From Leptoclinus maculatus (lineage: Eukaryota > Chordata > Actinopteri > Perciformes > Stichaeidae): a stretch of 64,000 nucleotides of DNA. The stretch covers positions 8,194,784 through 8,258,783 of the forward strand of contig JAVDOI010000019.1 of assembly GCA_032191485.1 (NCBI GenBank), in the 5' to 3' direction. The notes under the pieces are model-generated. The model searched no databases. It saw only the letters and a list, made by a program, of their open reading frames with translations, and was not told the origin of the DNA. Every line of letters starts with the position of its first letter. The first letter of the stretch is position 1. Shown here piece by piece: positions 1-23,779 of this stretch. The position numbers were made by a program, and so were the translations under genes.

Positions 1-583
1 TCAATACCAAAATGAGGATGTGGAATCATGTTCTTATTCTATTTGATTGCCATTCATTCATCTTTATTTTACTTCACAATAAGGATTTTCCCCAATTGAT
101 ACCTTTTAAGGTGCAATATTTGTCCCTTTTCTGTTTTTAGACCACTTTTATTATAATTTTCCATTTACTTCTCTTTTTCATCACACGAACAACAAATATA
201 TCTATATGAATACATTAAAATATGATCCTCAAACACCATCAATCACCACTGTAGGATAGAACAAAGAAAACTCACTCACCTGTGCCCCGGCTAATTATGG
301 TTCCAACTTGTCTTGTCTTGAGTTTAGGAGACTAAAAAAATGACATGAAGAATGATTCCTAAAATTCAGTTTGAACTCTTTCGTGTATGAACAAAGACAT
401 GAAAAAAAGGCATAAACCATAAACATAAAAAAAAACAATATTTGTCTGTTTTCGTCTGATTCATCACCTCATGAAAACCAGTGAATCAGTTAATGCAGAT
501 GACATCCTCCATTTGAGAATACAGAGGCAACGAAAGTGGTTTGGACTCCCTGAAGAAACAGAAGACCCCGCCTCTCTCTGCAT

Positions 584-585
<2 letters not shown>

Positions 586-670
<85 letters not shown>
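586..670. repeat. (CA)n microsatellite, about 85 bp
   Basis: Uninterrupted alternating A/C run. It produces artefactual Thr-His and Cys-Val open frames on the two strands. Confidence 0.98.
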
Positions 671-671
<1 letters not shown>

Positions 672-755
672 CCCAAAGTCATTGATTAGTCTAAGCCAGG
701 GCTAATAGTCAGCCCTTAGTTTTAGCTCCATCAGCTAAACCAGTGGTCTGGAACC

Positions 756-763
756 TTGTGTGT

Positions 764-804
<41 letters not shown>

Positions 805-812
805 TGTGTGTG
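756..812. repeat. (TG)n microsatellite, interrupted
   Basis: TG dinucleotide run with two GA interruptions. It lies about 85 bp after the CA repeat and in opposite sense to it. Confidence 0.95.
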
Positions 813-2584
813 ACTCTCTCAGATACAGCCCTCCTAACACTATACTTTTCAGCTTTTTTTTGTTGTACTGTGCCGTAGACGATTCTGGTTTTGGGTGGTT
901 TAACTCTTCTGCTTCTTTAAACACTGATGTTAATCACCATGTGTGGTTGGTCGGGGAGAGGAAGCAGGAAGGAAGGGAGAGGCAGCCAAATTCCCTTAGT
1001 GTAAGAATGAAAAGTGGGGAGCAGATTGATTGTGACTCTGATCATTTCACACTGCGTTTCAGTGTTTGGGTTCCCAGCGGCTTTTTGTGAGCCATTAACA
1101 GCCCCGATAACAACACCACCAGTACTAATGGACCGAAGAATTTGTCACACGAAGATATCGAAAATATTAAGTAACACTAAAAGTCAGGGAGGGCAGAGCA
1201 GATCTTTGGATTTAAATCTCCTCACTGTATAGCTTTAGCCATACGCAGTCTGTTTATCTAAAGAATCATACGGAATGCCTGTATGTCACGGGGGAAAGTG
1301 ATTAAGTGAAAGGTCATTATCCCCGTTGTCCGGAGAGTCTACGGTCGCCATTGGGAGACCAGCTGATGACTTCATCCGAGGATGAACCAGTCCATCAGAC
1401 CGTCAATGGATCAGTCACTTATTCATGTGTCATTTACTCAGAGACAATTAGTGCCATTGTTGCACACCGAGTAAAACATACCGCTGCATTGTGATGTTGT
1501 GAAAGCGCTTGAAGTAAAGCATGAGCATCAATGAAAAAAACGATTGTTTTAGGTGAGCTTGCGTGGTATTTGACACTGAAACTGTTCAAATTTCCACTTT
1601 CCTTTGAGCTCTTTAAACCAAAATCCACTTAGTAGCTGCTTCATCTGCTTATGAAGATCATTTGATTTGCTCAAAAGCTCCACGACAGCTACTAAATGGA
1701 CCTTGTGGTCAAACTTAATGGCTGCTCGGTTCAATCAAATCAACTCCATTGTGTCAGCAGCTCTGCTGTATTGGCTTGTACCCGTGTGCTCGGTTAGGCA
1801 AACGCAGGGAGCGATTTATTATTGAAAAAAAAAAAAAAAAGATGTTGTATTGAGTCTGTTAGAGTTAATTGGGCAAAGCCCCTCAATACTGCTGGTTGTG
1901 TAAAAACCAGTTGATTAATCACTGCAGACATTATGTCACACTATTGATCGTGGCAAAAGAAGCCAACGATGTGACATTAAAGCAATAATGAGCGTACCTT
2001 CATTGTGACAAGTGTTACTTGAGGCTGGATCAATCTTGAATAATAATTATAATAATCATCATCATCATCATAATACCAGTCAGCCATGCAGATCCATTGA
2101 CACAAGATAAAAAAGACAAAAGGAAGTTTGAGAACATTTAATATCCAATTAAAATATATTCCAGTTTATGTAAGAGCAAAACATTGTTGAAAATGACGAC
2201 AAAAAGAAATAAAAATGTTTTCATTGGCATTCCAATGTCTCATAATATCCTAAATGACGGTTTTTAATAAAAACTTTATGGATGAATTAAAAAGAAAAAA
2301 AAAAGGCATCAGACAAATGACTGTAGATATGTTGTATAAGAATTTGTACTTCTATGTTAGCTGTACATTTATTTGTCATGTAACATGCTGGTTATTTGTA
2401 CTTTGACAACAATACATTTTCAGTACAAAAATAGGAAAAAAAATATTCTGTTTTTCTCTCTCAAATGTATTCTTTTTCTTTTTTTTTGTTGCTGCTGTTT
2501 TTGTGTACTCTGGTCGCTACTGTATCGTCTGTCTATATATACGAGTTTAGCACGGGAGCTAAACACAAACGGCAAACCCTAACC

Positions 2585-3943
2585 CCGATCAAATGAAACA
2601 ATTTTATTGACTTCAACTTCTCCGTGAGGAGCTGCGTACATGTATCACAACAGTATGTTGGAAGTGCATTTTATATCACATTGTCTTCTCCACTTGCTCT
2701 AAACAGGCCTTTGAACTCAAAACTATTATCTAAATACCTTCTCTGCTGCTATTTATGGCTTTGAATCCATTTAACCCATTGTCTATTCAACTGGACTTTC
2801 CATCAATAGCAAAGTGTGTGATGAATAAGAAGGTACTCTTCCTGAGGGGACTTTCTGTGAGGTGTTGTTTGGCAGTGAAAATGTTCAGGAACTGTGGAAT
2901 GAATGCAAAACCACTTCAAAATACACAACAACTCGAGTGCTATTTCAGTGCGTTACAAGATTGTCAATGGTTTTTTCCTCTGGTGATGAAATCCCCCTGT
3001 GTTAAACTGAAACAAAAACAATCCTGACTGGATCATCTGATCTTTAAAACATCTGTAAAAACACAGGTACACCTCTGCACTGCTCTCTGTGAGGTAGGGC
3101 AAGTTAACGACCTCGTTACTTCAAGTGAGATGGATACCATGTCATTTTTAAAATCTTCCTCAGCTGTACCTAAAGTACCAATACAGACGTTCATCCCAGC
3201 GAGAGTGTGCTGGAGGAGGAGGAGCAACAATTCAAAACAACACGGTATCATTTGAATAACTTTGGATCGTGAAATATACTCGTTTAACGTTCCTATAGAA
3301 AGCAAACTAGTAGGAACTTAATTTAAAAGAATTGGAAATTAAAATCAATTAAAAAGTACTTTTCCAAATATACAGAAAACAAAAAAACACGTTGAACATG
3401 TTTTACATTTACAAGTCAGTTTGAGGATATCCTTCAGCACTAGTTTTTAGCCCGGGAAGACTTGTTGATGTACAGGCTTGGCTGGTGTTAGACGACGGTC
3501 ACGGAGTAAAAGGCTACACATTACAACTAGAACAAAAAACAGGTTCAAATCAAATTCTGCTACATTCGGTGGAGAAAATAGTGCAGGGAAATACAAACGT
3601 CAAACAGCGTGAGAAACAGCGAGTTTGCGGTTTAGGCTACATTTCCCCTTAACTACAGGCGACGTCAAGACCGTAGAGTTATGCCATATTTGAGGAGTCA
3701 CAGGATTAAAAGTGATGTCTTTTTGTAAAAATAATGGAAACACACACATTAGGAATTTTTGATAACTGCTTTTTTGTTGCGACTAGAGAGACTTGGTTCT
3801 AAGGGGAGAGAGTCAGGTTCTGTAATACAGTAAGTGTGTGTGTGTGTGTGTGTGTGCGATTAGAAGTGCTACATCCGTGTTCGATGTAGAAGAAGGAGCC
3901 GCTCTGGACAGTATATGTGTAGACAGACGGTGTTGAAGAGTCA
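2585..3943 (-). other. DCP1B: Inferred DCP1B 3' untranslated region
   Basis: This is the sequence between the DCP1B stop codon and the first canonical poly(A) signal. It has no open frame with recognisable similarity. A short CA/TG repeat sits near 3834-3855. The extent is inferred from the poly(A) signal only. Confidence 0.45.
2603..2608 (-). promoter_or_regulatory. DCP1B: Candidate poly(A) signal of DCP1B (AATAAA on minus strand)
   Basis: The plus strand reads TTTATT, so the minus strand reads AATAAA. It is the first canonical signal I find after the DCP1B stop codon, about 1.3 kb downstream. The next 40 nt on the minus strand are G/T-rich (GGGGTTAGGGTTTG, then TTTGTGTTT), as expected of a downstream cleavage element. 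The position is inferred. A non-canonical earlier site cannot be excluded. Confidence 0.5.
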
Positions 3944-13582
<9,639 letters not shown>

Positions 13583-13830
13583 TGTTCCCTATGGAGAAGT
13601 TAGCTCGCTACCTAGCTTCAGCGGCTAACGAGTCACAGGAAGATGAGATAAAAAACAAACCAACAGCGAGGTTAAAAAGTCAATTAAATTGGTAACTATG
13701 TAATAGTTTGTTTTGTAATTTAAGATTTGTAAATTTCAAATTTTAAAGATGTAACGAGCGCTAACTGCCATGAGTGAGTCTGTCAGCGGCCATGTTTAGC
13801 CAGAGAGATTGTAAACAACCAGACATGAGT
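13583..13830 (-). promoter_or_regulatory. DCP1B: Probable DCP1B promoter and 5' leader
   Basis: Immediately upstream of the DCP1B start codon. There is no obvious TATA box at a convincing spacing. A GCGCACGAGCG stretch lies near 13836-13847, and a CGGCCATG motif near 13788 resembles a YY1-type site. The extent is inferred from position only. Confidence 0.4.
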
Positions 13831-16800
13831 AGTTGCGCACGAGCGTTGGAGATTTCAGCCTTATCAATCAACATGGAAAAGTCGATGGACCATTACTGTT
13901 ATCATCTGCAGGGATTTTCATTATTACTTTGCTCAAACAATTAATGATGATGTTATTGGCAAAGTCCTGAGAAAAATGTCCATGTACCATTAGGTATCAT
14001 GTAGCTATACTTTAATTTAAATTAACTTTACACACATTAAATCAATACTTATCAGGTAGCTTCATTTCATTGTCATTAGGTTGGCTGTGAAGTAAGTTTT
14101 TTATTTCAGCTCTATTTACATATTAAAGGGGTTGTATGGGCCACACTCCTCTGTGTTAGTGTATATATGGGTTTGGACACCTTGTGTGTGGTAGACACAC
14201 AACGTTGTTGGGTCTCTTAGTATTTTCAGGAAAGACAGCTATCCTGTTTGATTCTGTTTTAATTTGATGTCCCTATCACTTTTTCCAATACAAGTAAGCA
14301 GCTGATGTTTCTCTTTTGTCTTTCACTTCTGTATATCTGGCTTCTGGGTAACATAAACACTGACGCTGACTGATGTCTCCCAATCCTCAGTTACATTTCC
14401 CATAAAATGCACTAGGGGGCATCAAAGGGATGGATAAAACACAGCCCTTCCTGCTCGAGCCAGTCCCTGCATGGGCTTGAGTTGATTTGAAAAGCCCTGC
14501 CATGAATGCACGTGTGTGTGTATTTGTAAGTATCCCCGAAGAGTTTTGTCTCAATGAGAGAGGAAATCCTATGAAAAAGCAGTTACACCATGCTACAAAA
14601 ACTCCAAATAGAAACAAACACACAGCATTTTTTTTCAATTTGTGATACGGTTCTACAGTTGGTTTATCCATTATTGCCAATGGGTGATGAAGGAATGTAC
14701 ACACAAGCACATGAGGCATCTTCTTTGGGAAGTGTAATTTAGTACATCATACAGTGGTGCAGTTGTCTAGGCTACATTTTGTCCTCCTGCAGTGTTTTAA
14801 ACTTATTATATTTTCACCTTCAGCAATGCTGCTGCCCCGTATCTTTATGCTGTTGCTCGTCTCCTTTCAAGGTTTATTCAGATGCTGTGTTTTAGCACAG
14901 TTTATAATGCACCAGTTCTAGGGTTTCGGAAATGATAGAGGAGCACGACTTTCAGGACTGTAAATTATTCAAATCCATATCAGCCGTACCCATATCACAC
15001 CATTAAATGTTGAATCACCCGACTGTGAATCTCCATATTCAGTTCAACATATCCTGTTCTGCTGCAAGGTTACTTGAGGGGAAAAAACACCTCAAGTGGA
15101 TACACATTAGCCCATTCATTCTGTTTGCATTTTATAGCTGATCCTTTCTTGTATAAACACTCAATCAATTAGTTTACAACCACTTATAAATACATACATG
15201 GATATCACTGAATTGCCAGCAATATATAGCCTTTAAAATGGCCACTCCTCCTATCCTCTGCTGTGTACTGTGATAGCTGTTCCTGTAATTGGATTTATAT
15301 TGTCACAGAGATAAACAACAGCTGGTGTGCATCCATCAACAGCCATGTCAGAGTGTCCTTGAGAAAAAAACAATGAGCATCCAACTGCTCACTTTAAGCA
15401 GCACTGGATGAAAACATCTGTTTTAAAAATGTTCAAATAATGTCTCCACTTAAATGTGAATGAAGCACTTCCAGGTCAGAATGACACGTCTGCCTCGCCA
15501 TTAACGTGAATATAGCTGCTTTAGCATTCAGCGCAGGCCTGTGTGTATTTTGCGAGTATGATTTTAGGGGTGATAGTGAACTGTTTCAAGGTATACTATA
15601 TATATATGTCTATTTGTCAGGGTGTCTATCTGTTAGTCAGGGGGTGCATGTTGGTCAATGATGAGGTTAATGACTTATACATCTGCAGATCAATACTGTC
15701 ATTAACCACTCAGTGAAGATTGAGTACTTGACTCTGATTGGTGGGGATAGGGATGCTGATGATTGACTGCAGGCAGAAAGGATGATGGGATACAGCCAAA
15801 AGGCAGCTTAGTTGAAATTCACCAAGTAAAGGATATGCATTGTTCTCACCTGTTTTATTCCACTTATATCCGCCAATTTTGTTAGATGTGAACCTTTTGA
15901 AGAGATTCCATAATTCAGTCCTAATTTTCCTTTCCGAATTTTTCAAGCTTCATAAATGACGTTTCATAAAGAATAGTGCAATTGCTGATTTTCCAAACTT
16001 GCATAACCAAATTATACAATGAAATCATAAACCATATAAATGCAGAATTAGATGCAGAATTTTTTTTTTCTCAGCTGGTGAAAAACTGTGATCTTCTACT
16101 TTGGTAGTTAATCTTTCAAATTGTTTAAAGCAGTATTGCATTTAATTTCATCCCTCTATATTTGAAATGCTTATTAATTTTGAGGAAAAGAGCAACGGGG
16201 TATACATTATGTAAATGCAAATGCACAAAAATGTCCAAGAATAACTTATTAAAAGCAACATTTCAATATTTCTTTGTGGTCTCTATTTGAGTGTGGATCC
16301 CAAGAGAAAGCTTCATATTCATATGAAGTGTGTGAATCTATCCGAATTTGATTTGATTAATAAAAGACTCAAACCTGAATCTCACATTGCACCGCTCTCA
16401 GTTGTCATGAGGGGATTTCCCTCTGACTGACCATCAGATCGTTGGTTTCCCACATGAGATACCAGCGTTTGCCTGTCCGGAGATTCCCAGAGACCAACCC
16501 GAGCTGAAGACTCTCAAACACGCTCACACACATACAAAGGGGGTCGGGAACTACAAATATAGAACAGTCATAAATAGAATAGATATTCCATGTGCGAGGC
16601 TGGATTACAGAGCACATTTGTGTGTGTGAGTCTGTGTGTTCGTGTGTCCCCCTGGGCACAAGTGTCTGTTCCCACGACCTGCCCTCCATCCGTTCTTCCT
16701 TCTCTCAATGCTTTCTTCCGCCTGTGCGTCCATTCACTGGCCAGTGTAATCAAACAGAGACTACTTTGGCAAGGAAAGTGAAAGGGAGAGTCAGAAACTC

Positions 16801-16850
16801 AATGTCCGCCTGTCTCACTGTCGTCACAGGGCTGGTCAGTCAGACGTCTG
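13831..16850. other. CACNA1C exon 1a-1b intron, left part: nothing recognised
   Basis: AT-rich sequence upstream of DCP1B and inside the CACNA1C 1a-1b interval. Open frames are short and without familiar motifs. A short TATATA run lies near 15598-15606. Confidence 0.5.
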
Positions 16851-17410
16851 CAGCGGTGGAAAGGAACTAAGTACATTTTCTTAAGTACCAAATTTGAGCA
16901 CACGTTTTTGCTTGAGGATTTACATTTTCTGCTGCTTTATACTTCTACTGTACCTCATTTTATGTAGAAATATCCTACTTTTTACTCCAGTTCATTTATC
17001 TGACAGCCATAGCTACTAGCTACAGTGGTTTCCAATCTGTAGGGCTTTATCTTTGTGGCCCATTACAAAAAAAGCAGTGTCTAGATGGGGCGCTGTTTCT
17101 AGTGTCTATGATACGTTAGCAGGGATTTTCCTGCTAAACTTCTCAGATGGTTTCATTTAAATAACAGCATGAGGCCCAAAGAGTTCAAAGTATCCAATAT
17201 TTCACAAAAAAGCAACGAGTAGAAAGAGTCCAAAAAATAAAATACTTCAGTCTGTAGCAGAACTTTGTCTTTTATTCTTTCCTACCCCATTTGTCATCTC
17301 CCAACCTCTCAGATTTGAACTAGTTAAACTAGCTCCGCCTTGACCAGCTTTAACAGCATATGCTACTCATGCATCAATTCACCAGTAACAATCTAATTAT
17401 CTATTATATA
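16851..17410 (+). repeat. Dispersed fish transposon-derived repeat (left part)
   Basis: Begins CAGCGGTGGAAAGGAACTAA and continues with TAAGTACATTTTC and ATACTTCTACTG, then later ACTAGCTCCGCCTTGACCAG and TGCTACTCATGCATCAATTC. I recognise this order from a repeat common in fish genomes whose ends read CAGTGGTGGAA. The right terminus is not seen, so the copy is truncated. A related right-hand part lies at 59740-60145. Family assignment was not made. A RepeatMasker search would settle it. Confidence 0.6.
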
Positions 17411-18850
17411 GTGACATGCCAGTCACAAGAGCACAATAACTTTCTAACTGCTTCTTTTCCGAACGAGAAAACATTCAGTTTGTGCAACAAAAATTCAGGG
17501 AATGTTTCCATTCATTCATCAGCGCAGGTATTCAACAATCCCTCCAAACACACAGCACATTAACATAACATCTGCATCACAAAACATGCTGTTCATCAAT
17601 AGACAATTCATCTATCAAATGACATCAATAGAATCGTTGATGCTGTCTCCCTGTCTTTACTATGTCTGCAGTGACACATGTAGACAAAAAGCTTTATTCT
17701 ATTACAGGATGGTGGGTGGCGATTTTGTGCTATACGGCACTGAACAAATGAATACAGGCTGAGTTGAGTCATCAGATTCACCTCCTGATTATAGCCCGCG
17801 GTGAGATTGACATGAGGCCTGCACATTGTGAAGTTCGTATTCAGTGTCAAATAGAATCCCATGGGATGGCCAAGTACCACAATTAGAATCCGAAAATACT
17901 GCTCAGTAGCTTCAACACACCCTTATTTATTGAGCCCAATTATTCTGTTTTGTGAAGCATCACCATTTACACATCTAAAAATCACACTTTAATACAAAGT
18001 ATTGTGAGAATAGCTATTAAAAGACAGGAGCTGCTTTTCAAAATAAGATCAAGATCCTTCTGAAAGACTGAGAAAATTATGGAAACAAATATTTCTGTCT
18101 TATCTTTTATACCAAGCTGCCTGTGGAGAGCTTTTGAGGAAACAGCTTCATTTAAGTCGCGACATGTTATTTGTGCGAGCAGCTCTATCCACGAGCCTCA
18201 TAGGAGATAGAGAGCCAAGCTGAGTCATGACATCAAAGCTGGGTCCAGAGCTGTTTAGTTAAGAGCTGATGTTGTTTACTTTGTTTGACGGTTGACTCCC
18301 AAAATGAGCTTAATTTCATTGTTGTGTTCCACCAAGAAAATGGTCCCATGTCTCCAGAAAATGACTTTGTGTGCTCGAGGGGTCGGGGCAAATTTGTTCC
18401 TGGTCACGGAGAATGATGTCAAAGCAAACTTCACCGCCCTGAGGGCAAAAAGAAGAAAAAGAGGAAACATAGTTGAATTTTATTATCCTCTAGATGAAAA
18501 CTTTCACGTTCGGTTTTTGTGCACTGACCTTCCTGAACCCATCTACTTTGTGAGATTTGAGTCTGTATTTACTCGGCGTCCAAATATCTGAAAATCAGCT
18601 TCCTTTGTGGTTTCTCTCTGTTTAAGAGAGCCGCGGTGACAAAATCAGAGCTTGAGTCATAAAAGAGTTGAAAAACCAGATCTTTAGTGTGTGTGTAAAC
18701 ACGGCCTTGGCCAAAGAAAAGAGCGGGGCTGAAGCAGTCCAGATGTGTCGGGACTGTGGGCAAATCAGATGTAGGTACAACATCTCCCATCTCTGTTTCC
18801 TCCTGCAGAAATGAGAGTCTACGAGGCTGGAGCCCACTGTGGATCGTTAT
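17411..18850. other. CACNA1C exon 1a-1b intron, right part: no gene seen
   Basis: Non-coding as far as I can tell. The open frame at 18292-18591 (99 codons) shows no recognisable domain and no splice context. A TGAGTCATGACATCA block near 18222-18236 resembles an AP-1/CRE-type site by eye only. Confidence 0.45.
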
Positions 18851-18863
18851 CCGCCTTCTTCCC

Positions 18864-20216
<1,353 letters not shown>

Positions 20217-20274
20217 ATGGTAAATGAAAGCAAAAACATGTACATCCCGGAGGACACCCTTGAGAACCATCAAG
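20217..20274 (+). CDS. CACNA1C: CACNA1C alternative first exon 1b (short N-terminus)
   Basis: Encodes MVNESKNMYIPEDTLENHQ plus the first base of a Gly codon. The mammalian counterpart reads MVNENTRMYIPEENHQG, so the fish form has a 3-residue insert (about DTL) before ENHQ. The donor is CAAG|GTATGT, phase 1. Joining to exon 2 gives HQGSDYS, matching mammalian HQGSNYG. In mammals exon 1b is used in smooth muscle and brain. It lies 9.7 kb downstream of exon 1a. Confidence 0.96.
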
Positions 20275-20529
20275 GTATGTTGTGTCTTTTGTATTTCAAA
20301 CTGGCAAACATATTTTAAGTGTGCATAGGAGAGGGAAGGGAGTGAGGGGAGAAGGGAGGGAGGGAGTAAGAGAGGTATGATGGTCTCGAAATGGGGATGG
20401 GATGGGGAAAGAGGAGGAGGGGGTGGAGGGGAAAGGGAGAGGGGTGTTCGCGCTCTCTCTCTTGTTTTCAACAGATGGACAGATGCAGTTCTTTCCTCCA
20501 CTTTCCCTCTGTGTGCAGTTTGTTCATTA

Positions 20530-20544
20530 CCCCCCCCCCCCCCC
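20530..20544. repeat. Poly-C run, 15 bp
   Basis: Homopolymer about 255 bp after exon 1b. Its length is likely to be error-prone. Confidence 0.9.
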
Positions 20545-20839
20545 TCCCTTATGTGCCGTTTGTGCAGCAAGTGAACTTAATAGTCACGCAACAGGGCTGC
20601 AGGTAGCCGCGGACAGATATGGATGAGGCCTTTTCCTTGCTTGGCTTAGTCCACACTTGTTGGGTTGACAGGCCTGTCCGTCGAGGAACTGTGGCATAAT
20701 GGGTGGTCAGTTGTCGTATTTAGCCAGTTGTAGGCGGGTGGACGTTGTTGTTGTTTTGGACACGTTTGGAGATCTGGCAGATCTTGCCTCCCCAAGGTTT
20801 TCCGTTTTTTGGGGGAATAAACCAAACTGCTCTACGTGT

Positions 20840-21450
20840 TGTTGGCCATATGTCAGAAATGAAAGACGCACACCGGTCGCTAAGGAGCTGGAAATTGAGC
20901 AGCGCCCACCGATACGCGCGCACTCGGATCGCCATCGATCCTCCCTTCTTCAATAATCAATAGTCGTATTTGTCACGTTACTGTCCAAGTTTGCATCATG
21001 TCAGCAGGACTCCTTAATAGCAGCGCGCGAGGGGGAAATAAATCGCCTAGAGATGACAGGTGGCAGAAGGAGGGCCTGCAGGACTTATTTGTCTGCTCAC
21101 AATTGGGTTGATGGTGTGCTATTTCGGGGGAAGGCAGCGGAGGACAGTCGGTTGATTCGCGCGAGACACGACTGAAGTTCAGCACGAGTACTTTTTTTTC
21201 TATGTGTTTAAAAAGCAACACATGTGAAGCGAGTGAATCGAAATCCAGGGCTGTGGTTTGTTTGACGGTGAGGAAAGGGTCTGTTTGCATTGCGCAGTAT
21301 TACGCGTCGCTCCTTCCACCCACGTTGCAGAGAGCAAAGCCCAGCAACGCGTCGGTTTATGGCCGGCCGGACCTCGTAATTCAGCGAAGGGGCTATTTAT
21401 CAGATCACCAATGTCGTCGTCATGACCATCATCGTTGTCGTCGTCGTCGC
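20840..21450. promoter_or_regulatory. CpG-rich zone just downstream of exon 1b
   Basis: CpG dinucleotides are visibly dense (GATACGCGCGCACTCGGATCG, then GCAGCGCGCGAGG, GATTCGCGCGAGACACGAC, ACGCGTCGG and GGCCGGCCGG), unlike the flanking intron. This may be the 3' shoulder of the exon 1b promoter island. No computed island score is available. Confidence 0.5.
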
Positions 21451-21539
21451 CTTGGTCCACCACTTCCATCACAACCACATACCTCTCTGCCTTGGCGACA
21501 GGTTCCATAGCAACAGGGGATGAGGAGAGGGGTGGCGGT

Positions 21540-23380
21540 GTATGTGTGTGTTTGTATGCATGTGTGTGTGCGTGCATCTGTGTCGCAGCGAGGCACATTT
21601 ACCAACAGTTTGTTCAGAGGAGCTACTCATCAAAGGCTGAACGTTACCTGCAGAAGCTGCAATCGTGTTCACATAGTTTGATGATGGGCAGATTAAACAC
21701 AATGGCATCATCGTGAAGGGCAGGTGTGTGTGTGTGTGTACAGTCTGTAAGACAGATCACATTCACCTTGATTGCCATGATGTCATCTTCATCTGTTATT
21801 ATCAAAAAAAGGGGGCCTTTTAGTCCAAGTTGTCAAAAGAAGTAATGGGTGTTATCAGCATCACCATTGTCATATAAAGTAGAAGAACTTGAAGAATCAA
21901 GTAGATATTTATGGTTAATATTGCTTTTCATAGGAAAGCATTACATTCTTTTCAAGATTACGGAGGCCCTATAGCCCAGCATGAGATGCTCAGTGCCACT
22001 CTAGCCAGCTTCATTGTGGGTGACTAATGCCTTCCAAAAGTCTAATACATGAATTCAAATGTCACAGCAGCAGGTATTTCAGCATCGGTGTGAGTTTACA
22101 GCTCAGGGTGCAAAAGAGCAAAGCATTAGATCAGGCTTGTGAATGCACAGCGTTTGTCTCACTACAAACCTTACTAGTGACTTTCCTGTTCAAGTCCAAG
22201 CAAAACAGTACGCCAGACATAGAATAACCATATTTGTAATGTTCTCAACCTGATAGAATCCTGTCTGAATAAGCTTTTTAACTTCTTGCTTATCTGTGTA
22301 ATTTAAGTATATAGGGACATTTATAGCAACTGCATCTCAGGCTGAAGTCTACCTGGGTGGTGGATTCAGCACCACGGACAGTTCATTCTTCATTTGTCTA
22401 TTGACAGCGACATGACAGCTATTGAAGAGTTGCAAAGACAAGACATTGTCACTGAGGTATCCCTGATGGTGTCCTGCTTTGCTCCAGTAATCGTTTTGTC
22501 ACAGCATTTTTAGTTTAGTTCATTCAATATAGACATCACAGTATAGCATTATAATTGCAACATCCATTTATGCACAAGGACCAGATTCACTGTGTTTAGT
22601 GTTTGTAGTGAAACACTTTTTACAACACTTAGATGTATTATGTTAAATTGATCTATGGTATTCATTTCCCTTTATTTGTTAAGAGCAGTAGTGAGGGGGA
22701 GTATGGAGGTGGATATCATAGGAGGCACTTAATGAGTTTCCCGCAGATGAAAGATGAAGGCACTCTGGTTCAGTGTAGTTATTAGAGAGACCATCCTTTG
22801 ACCAAAAGTATCAGCAGCCCCATCATTTTAACTCAAACCCACAGTGTGTACGAAGACGATGAAGCTCTACCAACTCCTTAAACGCTGCCCTGTACCCTGA
22901 CCTCTCGTCTCTGTCGATGGAGGCCAAAGAAAAGACAAATGTGTCCTTGAGGGATTCAGGGACACCAAGTCCTGCCGACAAAGACAACACAGAGCAGAAG
23001 TTATCTTATATTCTGAGGCTTTTTGTTAGACTTCCTGACACCCGACGCCAGCTGTGTGTCGTTGGTATTAGATTTTTCTCTCCGTTATCGGTTAGCTTCC
23101 ATCTTTACATCCGCGCTGTAATTCAAAGAGACTCGATGTAACACACGAATGCACTGAATGCTCATGTTCGCTGAATGAACCAATTATACATCTACAGAAT
23201 CCAACTTTTTTACAAATGAATAGCCGTGCCTGTGTCTTTAAGACGCACAAACACAACCCGAATCACAGGCTCGTCATTAAATACTGTAGATGATTAGCTG
23301 ATGTGGCGTTGAAAACAAATGCACACCTGTGGCATCTCATGTCATTGTATGTAGAGCAGGGACATTATTTGGAACACGTA
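21540..23380. other. CACNA1C: CACNA1C intron 1, no exon or repeat recognised
   Basis: Intronic sequence with short TG runs near 21541-21580 and 21724-21740. No recognisable coding, RNA or transposon signature. Confidence 0.5.
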
Positions 23381-23388
23381 CACATCCG

Positions 23389-23398
23389 TGCACACACG

Positions 23399-23461
<63 letters not shown>
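23389..23461. repeat. (CA)n microsatellite
   Basis: CA run with CGCA interruptions at its left end. Confidence 0.95.
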
Positions 23462-23462
<1 letters not shown>

Positions 23463-23539
23463 ACTCATTACAGCAGCAGTTTACGGCAGAGTAATCAGTG
23501 AGTTGATTTTCCCTGTGGGCATTGTGCCAGAAGCATGAT

Positions 23540-23760
23540 ACCTCCGTTAGGAATATTAATTGGTTTCCGATGGTTACCCCGGGGTGCTGGCCACCTGCCA
23601 AATCACCTCGCGCTAATGATTTGACTTGATATGCTTAGTGATTCCATTGAAGTCACCTCAAAAGACATGTTGCAACCGCCACTGATGTGTTCACTTCATA
23701 TGCAGCTTCTCACGTTCAGCTAATGTAACGTGCCAGGTGTCGGCAGAGGTTTGTCATAAG
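23540..23760. other. Candidate conserved non-coding block
   Basis: Complex, repeat-free sequence with ATATTAATTGG and GCTAATGATTTGACTTGATA. It looks unlike the surrounding decayed intron. Conservation cannot be tested here. Confidence 0.2.
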
Positions 23761-23779
23761 CAACACAAGCAACTTTTCA

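Larger units (their letters stand above)
1..2600. other. Non-coding DNA downstream of DCP1B
   Basis: No exon, RNA gene or recognisable protein similarity was found. The stretch is AT-rich and contains a long CA repeat (586-670), a TG repeat (756-812), a poly-A run near 1825-1840 and a short CAT repeat near 2055-2071. The open frames here are either microsatellite-encoded (Thr-His or Cys-Val repeats) or short and featureless. It lies beyond the inferred DCP1B poly(A) site and is probably intergenic. Confidence 0.6.

Noticed and set aside
464..689. Open frames of 61-72 codons on both strands
   Set aside because: They are translations of the CA microsatellite (Thr-His or Cys-Val repeats). Similar frames at 8616-9307, 18756-19546, 57653-58234 and many other sites were discarded for the same reason.
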